From the NCBI GenBank assembly GCA_016785225.1, contig JAFBJZ010000411.1, positions 2,222,001-2,286,000 on the forward strand: a stretch of 64,000 bases of DNA, in the 5' to 3' direction. Position 1 is the first letter of the stretch. The number at the start of each line of letters is the position of its first letter. The notes under the pieces were generated by a model. The model was not told the DNA's origin. It worked only from the letters and a program-made list of their open reading frames with translations, and did not search any database. Of this stretch, positions 35,989 to 48,728 are shown in pieces. The translations under genes and the position numbers were made by a program. The stretch is from Psettodes erumei. Lineage: Eukaryota > Chordata > Actinopteri > Pleuronectiformes > Psettodidae.

Positions 35989-38900
35989 GATGTCGTCCGG
36001 AGGGAACCACTAATGGATTTGGATGCTGGTGCATATACCGGCAGTGTGAGATAGTAAGAAAACATGTAATATCTCTTTCTCTGTCTCAAATTCACATACA
36101 TGTACAAAGACTTACACAAATCCAGCACATACAGTCATCCCAGGGTTGTGCGACACCATTACACAAACTGTACAGTATAATATTATCTTTAAAAGGGTTT
36201 GTTGTTCAAGAAAAGGGAACGTTTAGACTGTGGCATATGGTGTTCTAACCTCTGCTTCCATTAGCCATCCTCCAGGTAGTGTTATTTCTCAGATTACCAT
36301 TACCATTACTTTCTCATTATATTATGTATCTGCACCGTACATAAAAAGAATACTCAACAACGTAACAGAAAGCATGTTTCATTGAACTGCGAAATTTGGA
36401 TTTATACTTATTTGGCCCCAGCAGGAAAGTGCCACATGACAAATGAACGAATCTCCAGGTTTTATGGGGAGTCATTGCACCCATTCTTGTGCAGGAGTAT
36501 TCAGTAACATGTAGCTTCGAAAAGGTAATCCATGGTGCCCATCAGAATCCCATTTATTAATACTTTATTGTACAGCACCTGAGGAACAAGATTTCAAGAT
36601 GGATACCCTCTTGTTGCCATTAGGACGAGAGGTAACTTTCAGTTCCAGAAAACTTTTTCTGTGGCCTCCCATAGGATCATCTTATCCGGCATCTTTACCA
36701 AGACAATGGGGATGATGGCTTTTTCTTTATGGAATACAACCTTAACAAACCGACTGCCAGTGGATGACTCTCCTCACTTTCCATCTCCAGTGTGGATTAT
36801 TTTCACAAGCCTTCTGCCCTACCATTGACAGTGGTAGACCATTCAAACATGAATGAAATGTTTCTAAAAAAAAAAAGTCCAGCTGTGTGTCTTATAAAAA
36901 GACTGACATGGATGTGCCCTGCAACCAGGCCTATGGGCCCTTACTTGCTCCCTATTACATTTGTTTCTCCCATAACTGAGGAAGCATTCATTGAACTGGG
37001 AGCTAAATGTGAAAGCAAGCATGACTGCTTTTTTTCCAGCCTGATGCAGAGGGCTCCCTTAATCATACTGGTTGCAAAAAGATATGGTGTTTTAGGTAAA
37101 GCGCAATAGCCTGTTCTCTGGTTTTAAAAAAGTGATGTTTGTCCACTCGGTGTCACTCTTTTGACACAATTCCTTGAACTGCCTGTTTCCACTCGTCTGA
37201 CTCTTTAGCTGCCTCCTCCCTGAGCTGCGAAAGGAAATATCCTTTTTTCTCTCTCCTTCTCTTTCTTTCTGCTTTGCTGACGTCTGACAGATGTGTGTTG
37301 TCCAAAATAATACTAGATACTTGAAATGCTGGCTGGGCAGTTTTTGTGCCTCTGAACTAGAATGATTTGAGTTTTCTTTGCTTCATTGTTTGCACATACA
37401 CCTTATGTCAGCATACATGCTGGTTCTCACACACACAGACACACACAGACACACATACATGCACACTCACACACACACAGGTCCACACATCCAAAACACA
37501 CACTCACTCTTGGCAATGTTTAGAAGAGCCTCTCCTTATCACAGGGCAATGCAAATATTTTCCAATAGACTTGCTATGAAATATTTCTAACTCAAACTAT
37601 GCTACTTAGTAATCCTTATTATAATGCATTAAATAATGTGAGTATATAATCAATGATTGTACAGTGAATATGTCATGCTGTAAACAAATGTACATTTGCA
37701 CTTTTCAATGTAGGTTTATTCTTTCTTATTTATTTGTATTTAATTTTGTTTTTATATATCTACATGGCGAGTGCTGCTTGAAAGTATAAAGGGAAAACAG
37801 CAACTGAATGTTGCATGTTCACTTTCGGAATGAAATTTATGAAATATTCATTTTCACTGTATGGTATAATGATTTTTTACTTCATCATCCAAATCTTATG
37901 TATCCTGTCATGTTTGAGGAGATGCAGATCCTCTGCTTACTTTTCAACACTTTTAGACAGCCTGGAAACAAGTGGAGTGGATAAAAAGAAAAAAAGAAAG
38001 AATCAGGAGCGTGAAAGTGATGTCGAAGTGTGTGAAATATGCCTGATGGAAGGGTTAGGGTTAACCAAATGAATCGTTATGTAGCTAAAGAGATTGGCGG
38101 TCTCTGCAGGAAGCGGCTGGATCACTGAGCAGATCAGTAGGCTAATCACTGCTCTGCCCTCACTGTTCAGCAGGTGGAGTTCTGCACAGAGTGACTCTTG
38201 CAGCTGCTGAGCTTTGGATTCTGTCATTAATAGCAATAGTTAACATTGTAATGTTTAATTGTTACATGTATACCTCCCACTGCTGTGGCATTAGTGGATA
38301 TTTATATTTTTTGTATTAAGAACTTGATTTGTCTTTTTGTTCCTACCTGTTTTATTATGTGCAATAACCATCCAAAGGTATTTTAACTGTATGAAACCAA
38401 TTTCTTGAAGGAAAATGTTGCTGCAATCAGATTTTTTTCATCTTTTGATTTTTCTTTTGTCTTTCATACTTCTGTTCAGCATAAAAGCCCACTACGGTAC
38501 TTCCAGATGGCTGCTGGATAGGGTAAAGCCGCTGAGCAGATGCTGCCATTTTCTGTTCTTGCCATTGTAAGTCCCTGTCCAAATGATTGGTTCTCAAGTT
38601 AGTGCAGGAATGTTTGTAGGATGGGAAAGAAATAATGTATAAAGTCAGTTTTGACTGCAAACAGTGCAGATCTGTGTTTTAAACTTCCTTAATTAATATA
38701 TCAAAAGTCAGTTGAGTTGGTATCAGTTCTGCGAGTATGGCTCTGTAAAAAAAGAAACCTAATTGCAGAAAAGAAACAGCTCCAACCCAGGACCAATGCA
38801 GGGATAATTAGCAGTGTTGAAGTCACAACTGTAGGTCAAAGGCTTATATTACCAAAGAAGAAAACAAATAATCTTTCCTCTGTTGCAAGATGTGAAACAA

Positions 38901-41030
38901 TGTACAGCAGGTGCAGCTCTAAGTGAGAGTGTGTTGGTCACTGTTCTTGTTAATTATCTGACCAAAGAGAGAGCTCTGAAAATACATCTGCAATGTTTGT
39001 AGTCATTCAAAATCCCTCAAACTGTTGTGTTTCTTAGGATTTGCTTTGCAGTGTCCCCAGATCAGAGAGGTTATCATTACTGACAGATGTGATCCATCTT
39101 CAGATACTAAATCATTTCATCATAATCAAATGCAATCCTGTGTAAGCAGTACTAAAAGGGTCAAGAGATGTGATTCTATAGGATACAGCTGATGAGCCTA
39201 TGCTCTTTCATACTTTCAATTTTCATGTCACTATTTCACCTGTTTGTCATAATAAGCCACATGACTCTTGTGCACTCGATCATGCATGGTAATAATAATA
39301 TGCAGACAATCCCAACAGAAAGCTATGATTGTCTGTTCTAAAATTAGAAGTGGAATGGAAAGCTGTTGAACACAGGTTGTTCTTTTTTATTTTTTTACTT
39401 TTTCTGATATGATTTACTTATTGTTTACAGTTTAATTTAAATTTTCTCAACTAAAAAAAAATGCAAGTTCTGTATACTGAACACCGTTCCAAGGATTATA
39501 ATAAAGATTATTTATAACCTTTGCCTTTGATCAGTGAGATATGATTGGCTCAATCAGTGACTGTTGCTCATGTACATTATTTACAAAAACCTATGTATGG
39601 AGACCAATCTCCATAAGTTCATATATGTCTGGTTATTTGTTGTTTGCTCAATCAGATAATTCATTGGTAATTCTCAATAGATGTGGTTGGATGGAATGAA
39701 TTTTTTTTTCTTCCAGCGTAACCACTTTTTGGTCACACTTCATGTAAATGTACCATAAGAAACTAGTTTTCATTAAAGTCAAATTAGCAGCATTTTAACA
39801 AAGGTTTCCTGAAATACCCAATAATAACTTGAGTGTAGTTTCAAGTCATGTATTAATGTAGAAACACTCCTTCTACTGAATATCTCTATCGTCAACAGCT
39901 TTTTCAGATGTAATCTGTATTACTATGGTATGCTTGGTGTAAATATCATAAAGAAGGAGAAAGCCTTTTTTTTGCATATTTTACAGCTCATATGCACCAT
40001 CGTCCTGATGATTCCAGGAAGAGTCATTGTGAGCAAACATGATGTAGCATGATGGGAGTGATTTAACATCTTCCACAAATGTACATAATGGCTTTGTGTG
40101 GAGAAGCAATTCAGTTGTAATTTATTTCAATGTAACTTTAGTAGAGATTTGGGTTCATTTCCTCAATCACACTACTGTACTCAAACATTAGTAGAGTTAG
40201 AATGGGTCAGGTCAGGAAACTAGATTTCAGACCTGGTCTTGAATTACTCTCATCGATGTAGGTGAGGAAAAGACATAAAAAATAAATTAGGGTGTTGCAA
40301 CAGCATGAGAAACAAAGCCAGTGGGGGTGAGGGCGAGAAAACATCAGATAAATATTAAATGATAATTAATTCACTTAAAGAACTTCTATCCATTGTCATG
40401 GTTGTTACTCCGAGTCAGATCACATGTGTATAACTCATGTCTTAATCTCCATTAAAGACACCTTCTGTATGACTTGTAGTTTTTTCTCTTTAGGCTAACT
40501 TTGTTCCTAGACAACAGCGACACCTACCGGCAATAAATGTATACAATCGCTGAATGCTGGACTGCTAAGCACTATTACATGTGCCTACATGTCATTCAGT
40601 CCTGTTGCAGCTCTGTGTATTGAGATTTATAAGTGAAATGTTACTGTCCAGTCAGGTGGTAGTAAAGCCAATAAAGGTTTGCACATCTGCCCCTTGATTC
40701 ACCTCAAATGCAGCAAACTAAGATAAGGAGGCAGTTACTGTCAGGATATAGATTTAATCAGGGATACCAATACAAAACCTTGGACAGAAGTACTGAGTAA
40801 GAGTGGAGACATACTCGGTCCGGACAGCTAATAAGTCTACGAAAACCTTAATAACTAACTTAAAATGGAAGTTAAGATAATACACTTGTCTCTTCCTGGT
40901 CTTTTCCGGGTTGATTTTCCGACTTCCGATCTCACATGGCTGTCGATTGATATCTTGCTCTTTGTTTCATCTTTGACGTGGACCGGCATTTTCCCACAAC
41001 ACCCCGCTGCTGCTGCTGCTGTTCTCACTG
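35989..41030 (+). other. abcg4 3'UTR, intergenic DNA and kat5 promoter
   Basis: About 5 kb without a recognisable coding exon. The left part is probably an abcg4 3'UTR; an AATAAA occurs near 39499-39504, so a long UTR of about 3.5 kb is possible. An imperfect CA repeat lies at about 37428-37482. The segment 40.85-41.03 kb is the kat5 5' region: more CpG-rich and ending in a CTG tract (41007-41020) just before the ATG. No TATA box is evident. Confidence 0.5.
37428..37482. repeat. Imperfect CA microsatellite
   Basis: Mixed CA/GACA/CATA repeat downstream of abcg4. Confidence 0.9.
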
Positions 41031-44000
41031 ATGACGAAAATGGCGGACAACGCATCCTCGGTAGGTTTCAGAAAGATGCTATTTTATTTTAGAAACATTG
41101 AACAGTTTCAGGGCGGATATTTACCTATTGTTTTTCGGCAGGTTGAGATTGTTGAGGGCTGTCGCTTGCCCGTTCTTCGTAAAAACCAAGAACACGAGGA
41201 CGAATGGCGTAAGTATTGTTCGGTTGTTTTGCCAATGCTAAGCTAATGCTAATGCTAAGTGGCGTACCTCAGCTGTTGTTAACGGGCGCCCCGGCCTATG
41301 GTTCAAGCACCGTGAAACACTCACAGGGGACCCGTACAGGTGTACAGCGCGAATGACTTCAACCGGAAAGCTTACTAAAACACTGTTATATTAAACTAGT
41401 AACTAACTGGCCAGCGCCTGGAGTCGTGTTTATGTGAATATACAGTTTATTTGGAAAGACGATGCGAACTTCACGCGACACCGCGCTGTTGTTTACAAAT
41501 CTGAAACGGATGTTCAGGTCAAGTAACCGTTTATCTGAACGCAGACTGACTCGCTCACAAACGCCAAAGTGGCCGTGCTTGACCCTGCTTGTTTTGGCAG
41601 GAAGAGAAAGGGAAGAGCCACAATAAAATCACCACCGGAACATCTCAGTGACACTGTACGACGTTGATTAACACAACAAAGCTCATTAAAGCAGTATTTT
41701 TAATCTGAGGTCTCGGTATGAATGCACATATTCTGTGCCATGTTTAACCCAACATCCTCGTGTAGTTTGCGGTGGTTCCCAAATCTTAAGGGCTTCAGAG
41801 CTGAGAATTGACCAAAGTCTTCCAAATGCGCACGATGTCACCAGTTAAAAGTAATTAAAAATGGAGAGCACCAGAAGAAGCTGCGACAATGAAGACTACG
41901 TGGAGTGTTTTAACCCTCAGTGTCGGTTGTCAGTTGTTAAGCGCGATGGTAAATCTACGATGTTAATGACCTCTCTGCTTTATGTTCAGCGTTGGCCGAA
42001 ATTTTGAGCGTGAAAGAAGTTTCCGGGAGAAAGCTCTACTATGTCCACTACATCGACTGTGAGTATGACCCCTGTCCCTCCTCGGTTTCCCCCGCATCCA
42101 CACTCCACAGCTAACGTGTTCTCGTCTGTGTTAAACCCCTCCCGATCCAAGTCAACAAGCGCCTGGATGAGTGGGTCACAGCGGACAGGCTGGACATGAA
42201 GAAGCTTCAGTTCCCTAAGAAAGAAGCCAAAACTCCAACCAAGAACGGTCTTCCAGGCTCCCGTCCCAGCTCCCCAGAAAGAGAAGTGGTAGGCGTGTGT
42301 ATTTACTGCACCACCAAATGTTCATCTCCATATCTTTATAACGAGTTTATATACTGTGAGCCACCCGATGGTCCGGCAGCTGCCACAGTAACTTGGTAAT
42401 TTAACAAGATGGCTCCAAATAATTCTTGCAGATGCTGTGTCTTTTTTTATATCTCAATATAAGTGAGATTAGTCTTGTTTCATTGGCGGTAGCCTTGATG
42501 TTCGCCAAAATTGGGTAATCTGACGCTAATCTCAGTTACTGTGCTGTGAATGTAAGTGGATATCGGAACCTGTATGGTGTGGATCATAACGATGTCATTG
42601 TGTGAATGTGAGTTAACCCCTCTCCTTCTCTTCGTTTCTTCTTCAATTCAGAGGAAGAGTCTCGACCTCAACCTCCAATCCGCCACGGCTCCCTCCAGAG
42701 GCAAAACCCTCCCCACGCCGGTACAACTCAAATTTCCCCCTTCCAGAATTGACCTTTTGAGACCTTGTTAAGAACCTGGTGTTAACATGCGTCTTGTGTG
42801 ATCATACAGCTGTCGGGTCATGCTGAACTGCATGGAAATCCAGACAGAAACAGCCATGACACAATAAAGGAAGACGCTGATCCAGTCGTGCAGCTCAAAT
42901 CTGGAAGCGATTTAACAAACAGTGTATCCAAATGTTTGTCAGGTGTGCGCACTGGACTCGTCAAGCCACATTTAAGCATCAAATCGTTCAAGGTAGCTGG
43001 CATGTTTTGGTTTTTTTTTTCTGTGTTGTCGTCTCTTGTGCAGTCGGGCTGATGATTGATTGTTCTTATGATCTTTGATTATCTGCAGAGGTTCAACGTC
43101 GAGTCTTGGGAAAAAAAAAATTTACACACGCACCGAAGCAGCTAGCATATTCAACGGCACAGAACAGAGATCAGAAAAAGTGGGAAGTTATCAATCTGTG
43201 CCAGTTGCCATTTTATGGGAGGGGGTGGGGAGAAATCTGGTTGATTAATAAGATATTTTTGGTTACAATGCAACTCATTGCAGCTGTAGCTGATCTGTAT
43301 CAGTTGCATCTTAATACCAGGTTTAAATGGGGTATAATTTACATGGGGCTAGTTTAATCCAGCTCTTATTAGTAAACTAACTGAAGGTAACATTAAGACG
43401 GCACAATCTCTATGAATTAAGACTAGAGCACCCAGATTTTCACGCCTGTCGTAACTTCACCGCACAGCTCGGGTCAAGCCGGGAGTTCAGAAAGTGTTGT
43501 TTGGAAGCAGCGGTTGCGGTGCGGTAAAGAATTTGCTCTGTCCGCACTCGAAAGCCGAACGCCTAACGACGTTTTGTCTGCCGCAGAAAAGGAAGGTGGA
43601 GGCCGTCCCCTTGGCGACTCAGGTATCCCCCGCCACCCCCGTGCCCTCCCTGCCAAGTTCAGCTGAGGCCTCTCAGGCGTCTGTTTTCCCTGCGGCGCGG
43701 GAGACCAACACTTTCAAGTCCCGCGAAGACCACGACCAGCTCTCCTCGCTCACGACGGTAGAGCGCGTCCTCGTCTGGGTTCTCGGGCGTTTCGGTTTCG
43801 GGCGTTTTGTCGTTCGCTAATGCGCCTCGTTTCCGTGTGACCCCAGAACGGCACCGCCCGACGACTCGTCCCCTCTCAGCCCGGGAGGAAGAGGAAAGCG
43901 AACTGTGGGGGAACTGATGAGGTACGTGAATTCAGTGTATTCAGGTTCTTTACGCTCAAGTTATTTATTCCTCATTTTTAAATCTTTTTTTTTTTTTCGT

Positions 44001-47000
44001 AAATGCACAATTTTACCCTCCTAGTTTGAACGGGGCCCCAAAAAACCCCAAGATATTATACACAAGTTCTCCTCTGGTAGCATTCTCCATTCATCGGGTG
44101 ACGGAAGTAGCTGCAGCTCTTCTCCACCACAGTCAAGTTCACTTTCCCTTTCCACGTGTACAAACACTACTTCTCAGAACAAATTGAAAGTTTTCATAAA
44201 ACAAAGAAGAAGAAGTTTAATTACCACTTTCTCTCATTCTTTCCATTTCATTTTTCCCCCTTTCTCGTTTCTAAGTATGTAACGCATGTTTCCAAAGTCA
44301 ATACTTTTGATTTTCTTAATTTACAAACGTGGCTGTCTGTCCATCTTTGTCAGAAACTCGCTTTCATTTCAATGCTGTTGGAATATTGAATCATGACCTG
44401 TAACATACCAGCTGGCACCGAATCGCACTGCCATGACTGTCGGTCATGTTTGGACATCCGCTCTCTGAATGGCTGTTTTCCGCAGAATTTTCCGCCTCGT
44501 TTCCTTTTTCCTGTGAGGTTTGGTTTCAAGGATTCAGGATTCGTTTGGGCCTTTTTGTTTGACCATGAGTCAACATTTGGAGTTGACATCATATTAATTG
44601 TTGAAACCGTACAGTAAGGCTCCTTTTTGAATTTTTTGATTTTTAAGTACCAACAAAACATCACCTTCAAATTCATCTTTAAACTGTTGATGATCTTTTG
44701 TCAAAATGATTGAAAACACGTGTTCTTTGAGAGGTCGGTGGCGTAACCCAGCAGGAGAGCTGGGTGTCATTTCGATTACATAACAAGGCAGCTATTCACA
44801 CTATAAAAAAAAAAAAAAGATCAACCTGTCAGATCAGAGTTTCCGTGCACTCTGTCCGGCGACTCGCGCACGAGCGGGTCGGCTGTCGCACCGAATCAAA
44901 GAATATCCACAGCCGACCTCCAACGTTCAACGTGTCGTCTCTCGCGACAGCCGCCGGTGGGCAGAACTTAACGAAAATGAACCCGTCAAGCCCGCTTGAA
45001 ATAATTGACCTAACGTTTGCTCTTTTCCCCGCTCATCCTTCATTCCCTGACGTTTTGTGTCGCCGCCTGTGATCGCCGGCGTTGCCGGTTCGCTGCCGAC
45101 GAGCCCAAGCCCGGAAGTGTGCTCAGACGCACAAATGTTAACGCCCGAAGTTGGCCGTTGCTTTCGATCTGCCCCCTTTAACCGAACTGTTCAGTGCAAA
45201 TAAGAACCGCTTTATTCCCCTCTTTAGTTTCCAAAAGCCCGTGTTTTTGTGTCTTTTTTCTGCTAGATGATAAAGGTTTTGCAGTATAACAACCCTCAAA
45301 GTGCCAGTGTCTTTCTACCACCGCCAGAGGTCTGTTTTATTTCCTATTATTGCCCGTTGATTGTGTGTTGCTGTCCAAATTCTGCCGTGCCTTTAGTGGG
45401 TCCAGTAAACCAGAGGTGTTACTTACCTCAGACCCAAGTGTAGTCCTTTTTGGTAACATGTTCAACCGCTGTGATTATACATGTTACTTGCTCAAAGAAA
45501 TCTAAATGTGTAAAATAAATAAAAATGCATAGTCTTCCAATAGATCAAGCGGCCTTTTTGTTTCGGCGCAATATCCAACAAAAATGGCTGCAGCAGGTGT
45601 GTCTGATGTGTCCGGTGTCCACGCTGTTTCCCGCCAGGATTCCCAGGACAGTTCGGATGGCATCCCATCGGCGCCCCGCATGACGGGCAGTCTGGTGTCC
45701 GACCGCAGCCACGATGACATCGTCACCCGGATGAAAAACATCGAGTGTATAGAGCTGGGACGTCACCGGCTGAAGCCCTGGTACTTCTCGCCGTACCCAC
45801 AGGAACTCACCACACTGCCCATCCTCTACCTCTGCGAATTCTGCCTCAAGTACCTCAAAAGCCTCAAGTGTCTCCAGAGGCACCTGGTAAGAAGCAGCCC
45901 CCGGTTTGAGCTCCTAATCCCCGGCTGCGGAGATTATCGCGCCTTGCTCTCATCCTCCTGTGTCGATCATCTTTGACAGACAAAATGCAACCTGAGACAT
46001 CCCCCGGGCAACGAGATCTACCGCAAAGGCACCATCTCCTTCTTTGAGATCGACGGCAGGAAAAACAAAGTTAGTGATGCGATATCTCCCGCTCTCCCCA
46101 ACACCCCTACAGCATTTTATTTTGTAGTTTTGCTTCTGAATTGATAATATCGCTTTTATGTTTTCCCCAGACTTATTCCCAGAACCTGTGTTTACTTGCT
46201 AAGTGTTTCCTGGATCACAAAACCTTGTATTATGACACGGACCCTTTCCTCTTCTACGTAATGACGGAGTATGATTCCAAAGGCTTCCACATAGTGGGCT
46301 ACTTCTCTAAGGTACACGAATTATGCAAAAGGACTTTGAACTAGCTCAGAAACAGATCTCCGCCCAACGCGCTAAACTCCAGATTTGTTTCCTGCGCGCA
46401 GGAAAAAGAGTCAACTGAAGATTATAACGTCGCCTGCATCCTGACCTTGCCTCCCTACCAGCGGCGAGGCTATGGGAAACTGCTCATTGAGTTCAGTAAG
46501 TGTACTCTCGGAAACAGCGGTGCCGCGTTCAAACGTTTGTGTTTTCGCTGATCGTCCGCGTGTGTTTGTCAGGTTACGAGCTGTCCAAGGTCGAAGGGAA
46601 GACGGGCACTCCCGAGAAGCCACTTTCTGACCTCGGCCTTTTGTCCTATCGCTCCTACTGGTCCCAGACCATATTGGAAATTCTCATGGACCTCAAACCC
46701 GACAACGGAGAGAGGCCACAGATTACCATCAAGTACGCGACTGTTTGCATTTCGCCTCCAATCTCAATCACCCTCCCAAACAATCGTTTCCAGAACAGAA
46801 ATGTCGTCACGCACCGTCTCATTTGATTTTTTTTTTTTTCTCATTCCCTCAGTGAGATCAGTGAGATCACCAGCGTAAAGAAAGAAGATGTCATTTCAAC
46901 ACTGCAGTACCTCAACCTCATCAACTATTACAAGGTGAGAGACCAGCACTTTATGTGAAGTGACTGATGACCAGTCCAAGTGGCCATTTTTCTGATCTGA

Positions 47001-47661
47001 TCTAAAGGGCCTGACGTCAGTGAAAACAGATAAGCTGCAGAAGATGCTAACCGGGGCTCATTTTAGAAAACGTGAATCTCGTGCTGGGAAGCTCCCGAGT
47101 TTTTGTTCTGAGTAAATGACCACATTCGCCAGATGTGCGTTTCCTTAACGGATGATGAAGTGGTGAAATCTGACAAATATAACGCACAGCGTTCGTTGAG
47201 CTGCTGGGGACAAAACACTCCGGCAGCAGTCGGAAGACGAAATACGAGACAGACAGACAATTATAACCACATAAGCTGACCCGCTAATACTGATTTTGAA
47301 GATTTGCAGTTGAAAAGGCGTTTTAAGTCTACATACATTCTATATATATATATATATATATTTAAAAAAGCGTTTGCCTGGTGGTTTTGGTTGGTGGCAG
47401 TGCGATCACGGGCAAAACGCTAAAAACTTCCCTCGCTGATTTGAATGAGTAGTCATTGCGCCCCCAGCGGCGTTCAGTGTGCCGTCGAGAATATGAAAAT
47501 GACTTTGTCTTGTCTCTTGAATCCAGGGTCAGTACATCCTGACTCTTTCAGAGGACATTGTGGAGGGACATGAAAGAGCGATGCAGAAGAGACACTTGCG
47601 CATAGATCCTAAATGCCTTCACTTCACACCTAAGGACTGGAGCAAGAGGGGCAAGTGGTAG
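41031..47661 (+). CDS. kat5: Histone acetyltransferase KAT5 / Tip60
   Basis: Catalytic subunit of the NuA4/TIP60 complex; acetylates H4, H2A and ATM in transcription and DNA repair (family knowledge). Fifteen exons: 41031-41060, 41142-41208, 41990-42058, 42152-42288, 42652-42720, 43587-43757, 43847-43921, 45267-45329, 45638-45886, 45980-46069, 46171-46311, 46402-46495, 46573-46732, 46853-46934 and 47527-47661; 543 residues. Chromo-barrel domain about 12-68 (EGCRLPVLRKNQ, YYVHYIDFNKRLDEWV). Linker 85-230 is Ser/Pro/Thr-rich with basic KRK patches. The MYST domain follows: C2HC finger C293, C296, H309, C313; catalytic Cys399 in VACILTLPP; acetyl-CoA loop QRRGYGK at 407-413; catalytic Glu433 in TPEKPLSDLG. 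The end HFTPKDWSKRGKW is the family's. MTKM start: a second ATG at 41040 would give MADNASS, closer to mammalian MAEV. The 63-nt exon 8 (MIKVLQ..FLPPPE) is in frame and may be alternative. Confidence 0.97.
42810..42992 (+). other. kat5: Possible alternative kat5 cassette exon (61 codons)
   Basis: In the intron between kat5 exons 5 and 6, a phase-0 open segment of exactly 183 bases lies between a CAG acceptor (42807-42809) and a GTAGCT donor. Both flanking junctions are phase 0, so inclusion keeps the frame. It sits where mammalian Tip60 has the exon skipped in the Tip60-beta form. The encoded sequence (starting LSGHAELHGNPDRN) is hydrophilic and I do not recognise it. Its donor is weak. Confidence 0.4.
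47341..47362. repeat. TA microsatellite in last kat5 intron
   Basis: Pure TA run of about 21 bases in the 592-bp final intron of kat5. Confidence 0.95.
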
Positions 47662-48728
47662 AGCCCCGGTACGGTTCACAGAATACCCCCCCGCCCCCAC
47701 CCCCACCCGTAAGCTTTTATTGTGAATACTCATTTTACACTATGAATATAAAAAGACAGTCAAACTTGGGGACAAAGGAGAGACAGTGACGATGCCAAAA
47801 AAAAGCTTACGGGAATACCCCCCCCCAAGCTGTGTAAAAGATTCAGTTTATGACCGAAACAGTGTGTTAAAAGTGTGATGTGGCGTCTGTTTGTTTGTGT
47901 AAATTTAAAACCTAAAATGGCAACAGACCACCTAATGAAAACAAAGGTTTTATCGATCAAAACTTCAGTTCTACAGTGATTTTTTTTTTTTTTTTTGGCA
48001 AGAACCCCGAAGGAATTTATTTATTTATTTTTTTCTGCTTTGGCCAGCACAAACACAAGTGTGTATTTTCTGTCTACATCCGTTCTATCTGCCACAGGAA
48101 GAAGTAGAATTAAAATGTTGTCATCGGAATTATTTATGTGTCCCAGAAAGGATTTCTTCCTTTTTTTTTGTGAACACAGATTCTGCAGCATTCCTTGTGT
48201 TTATCCAGAAAAAATCACTTTAGTTTTTCATACAAGTCCTGTGGAAGAAACGAGTTGACCAGAAATGTACTAGACTTGGAGCTCTCATGAAACAGTTGGA
48301 CGGCCGATGTCTGAACAACACTCATGAATGACTCATCACTTTTACTTTGTATAGTCAAATACTTTTGAAATCAATACCCACCGATGAGCTGACTTATATT
48401 TACACTCAACCTAATAACGACTACTGCGCGTGTTGTGAGTGCGTACATGGGACAAGAATACGCTGGCTTAAAATTAATTTCTGTTTCGGCAGTCAATGTC
48501 CACTACCTGCCGATTCCAATTCTCATCTCAGCACACGGATGATAACGTTGGGTTTATTGCGATCCTCCTCCAGTGCCTGAATTTTAACAGAAATGTGCAA
48601 CCAGTTTCCTGCTATCGATTCAGGTTGTTTTAATCTCCATTAATAAGTTGAATATTGATCACCACTTTAAATTCTGTATTTGCACATGAACAGCCAGAGC
48701 TGTTTGGATGCAGATGGACAAAATTAAA
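47662..48728 (+). other. kat5: kat5 3'UTR with ATTAAA candidates
   Basis: Follows the kat5 stop. No AATAAA is seen nearby; ATTAAA variants occur at 48109-48114 and 48723-48728, so the end is uncertain. C-rich tracts at 47689-47707 and 47819-47826 and a T-rich run at about 47981-47996 lie within. Confidence 0.5.

Noticed and set aside
46955..47000. Box C/D snoRNA-like TGATGA ... CTGA in the last kat5 intron
   Set aside because: The boxes are only about 30 bases apart, there is no terminal stem, and no guide region is evident.
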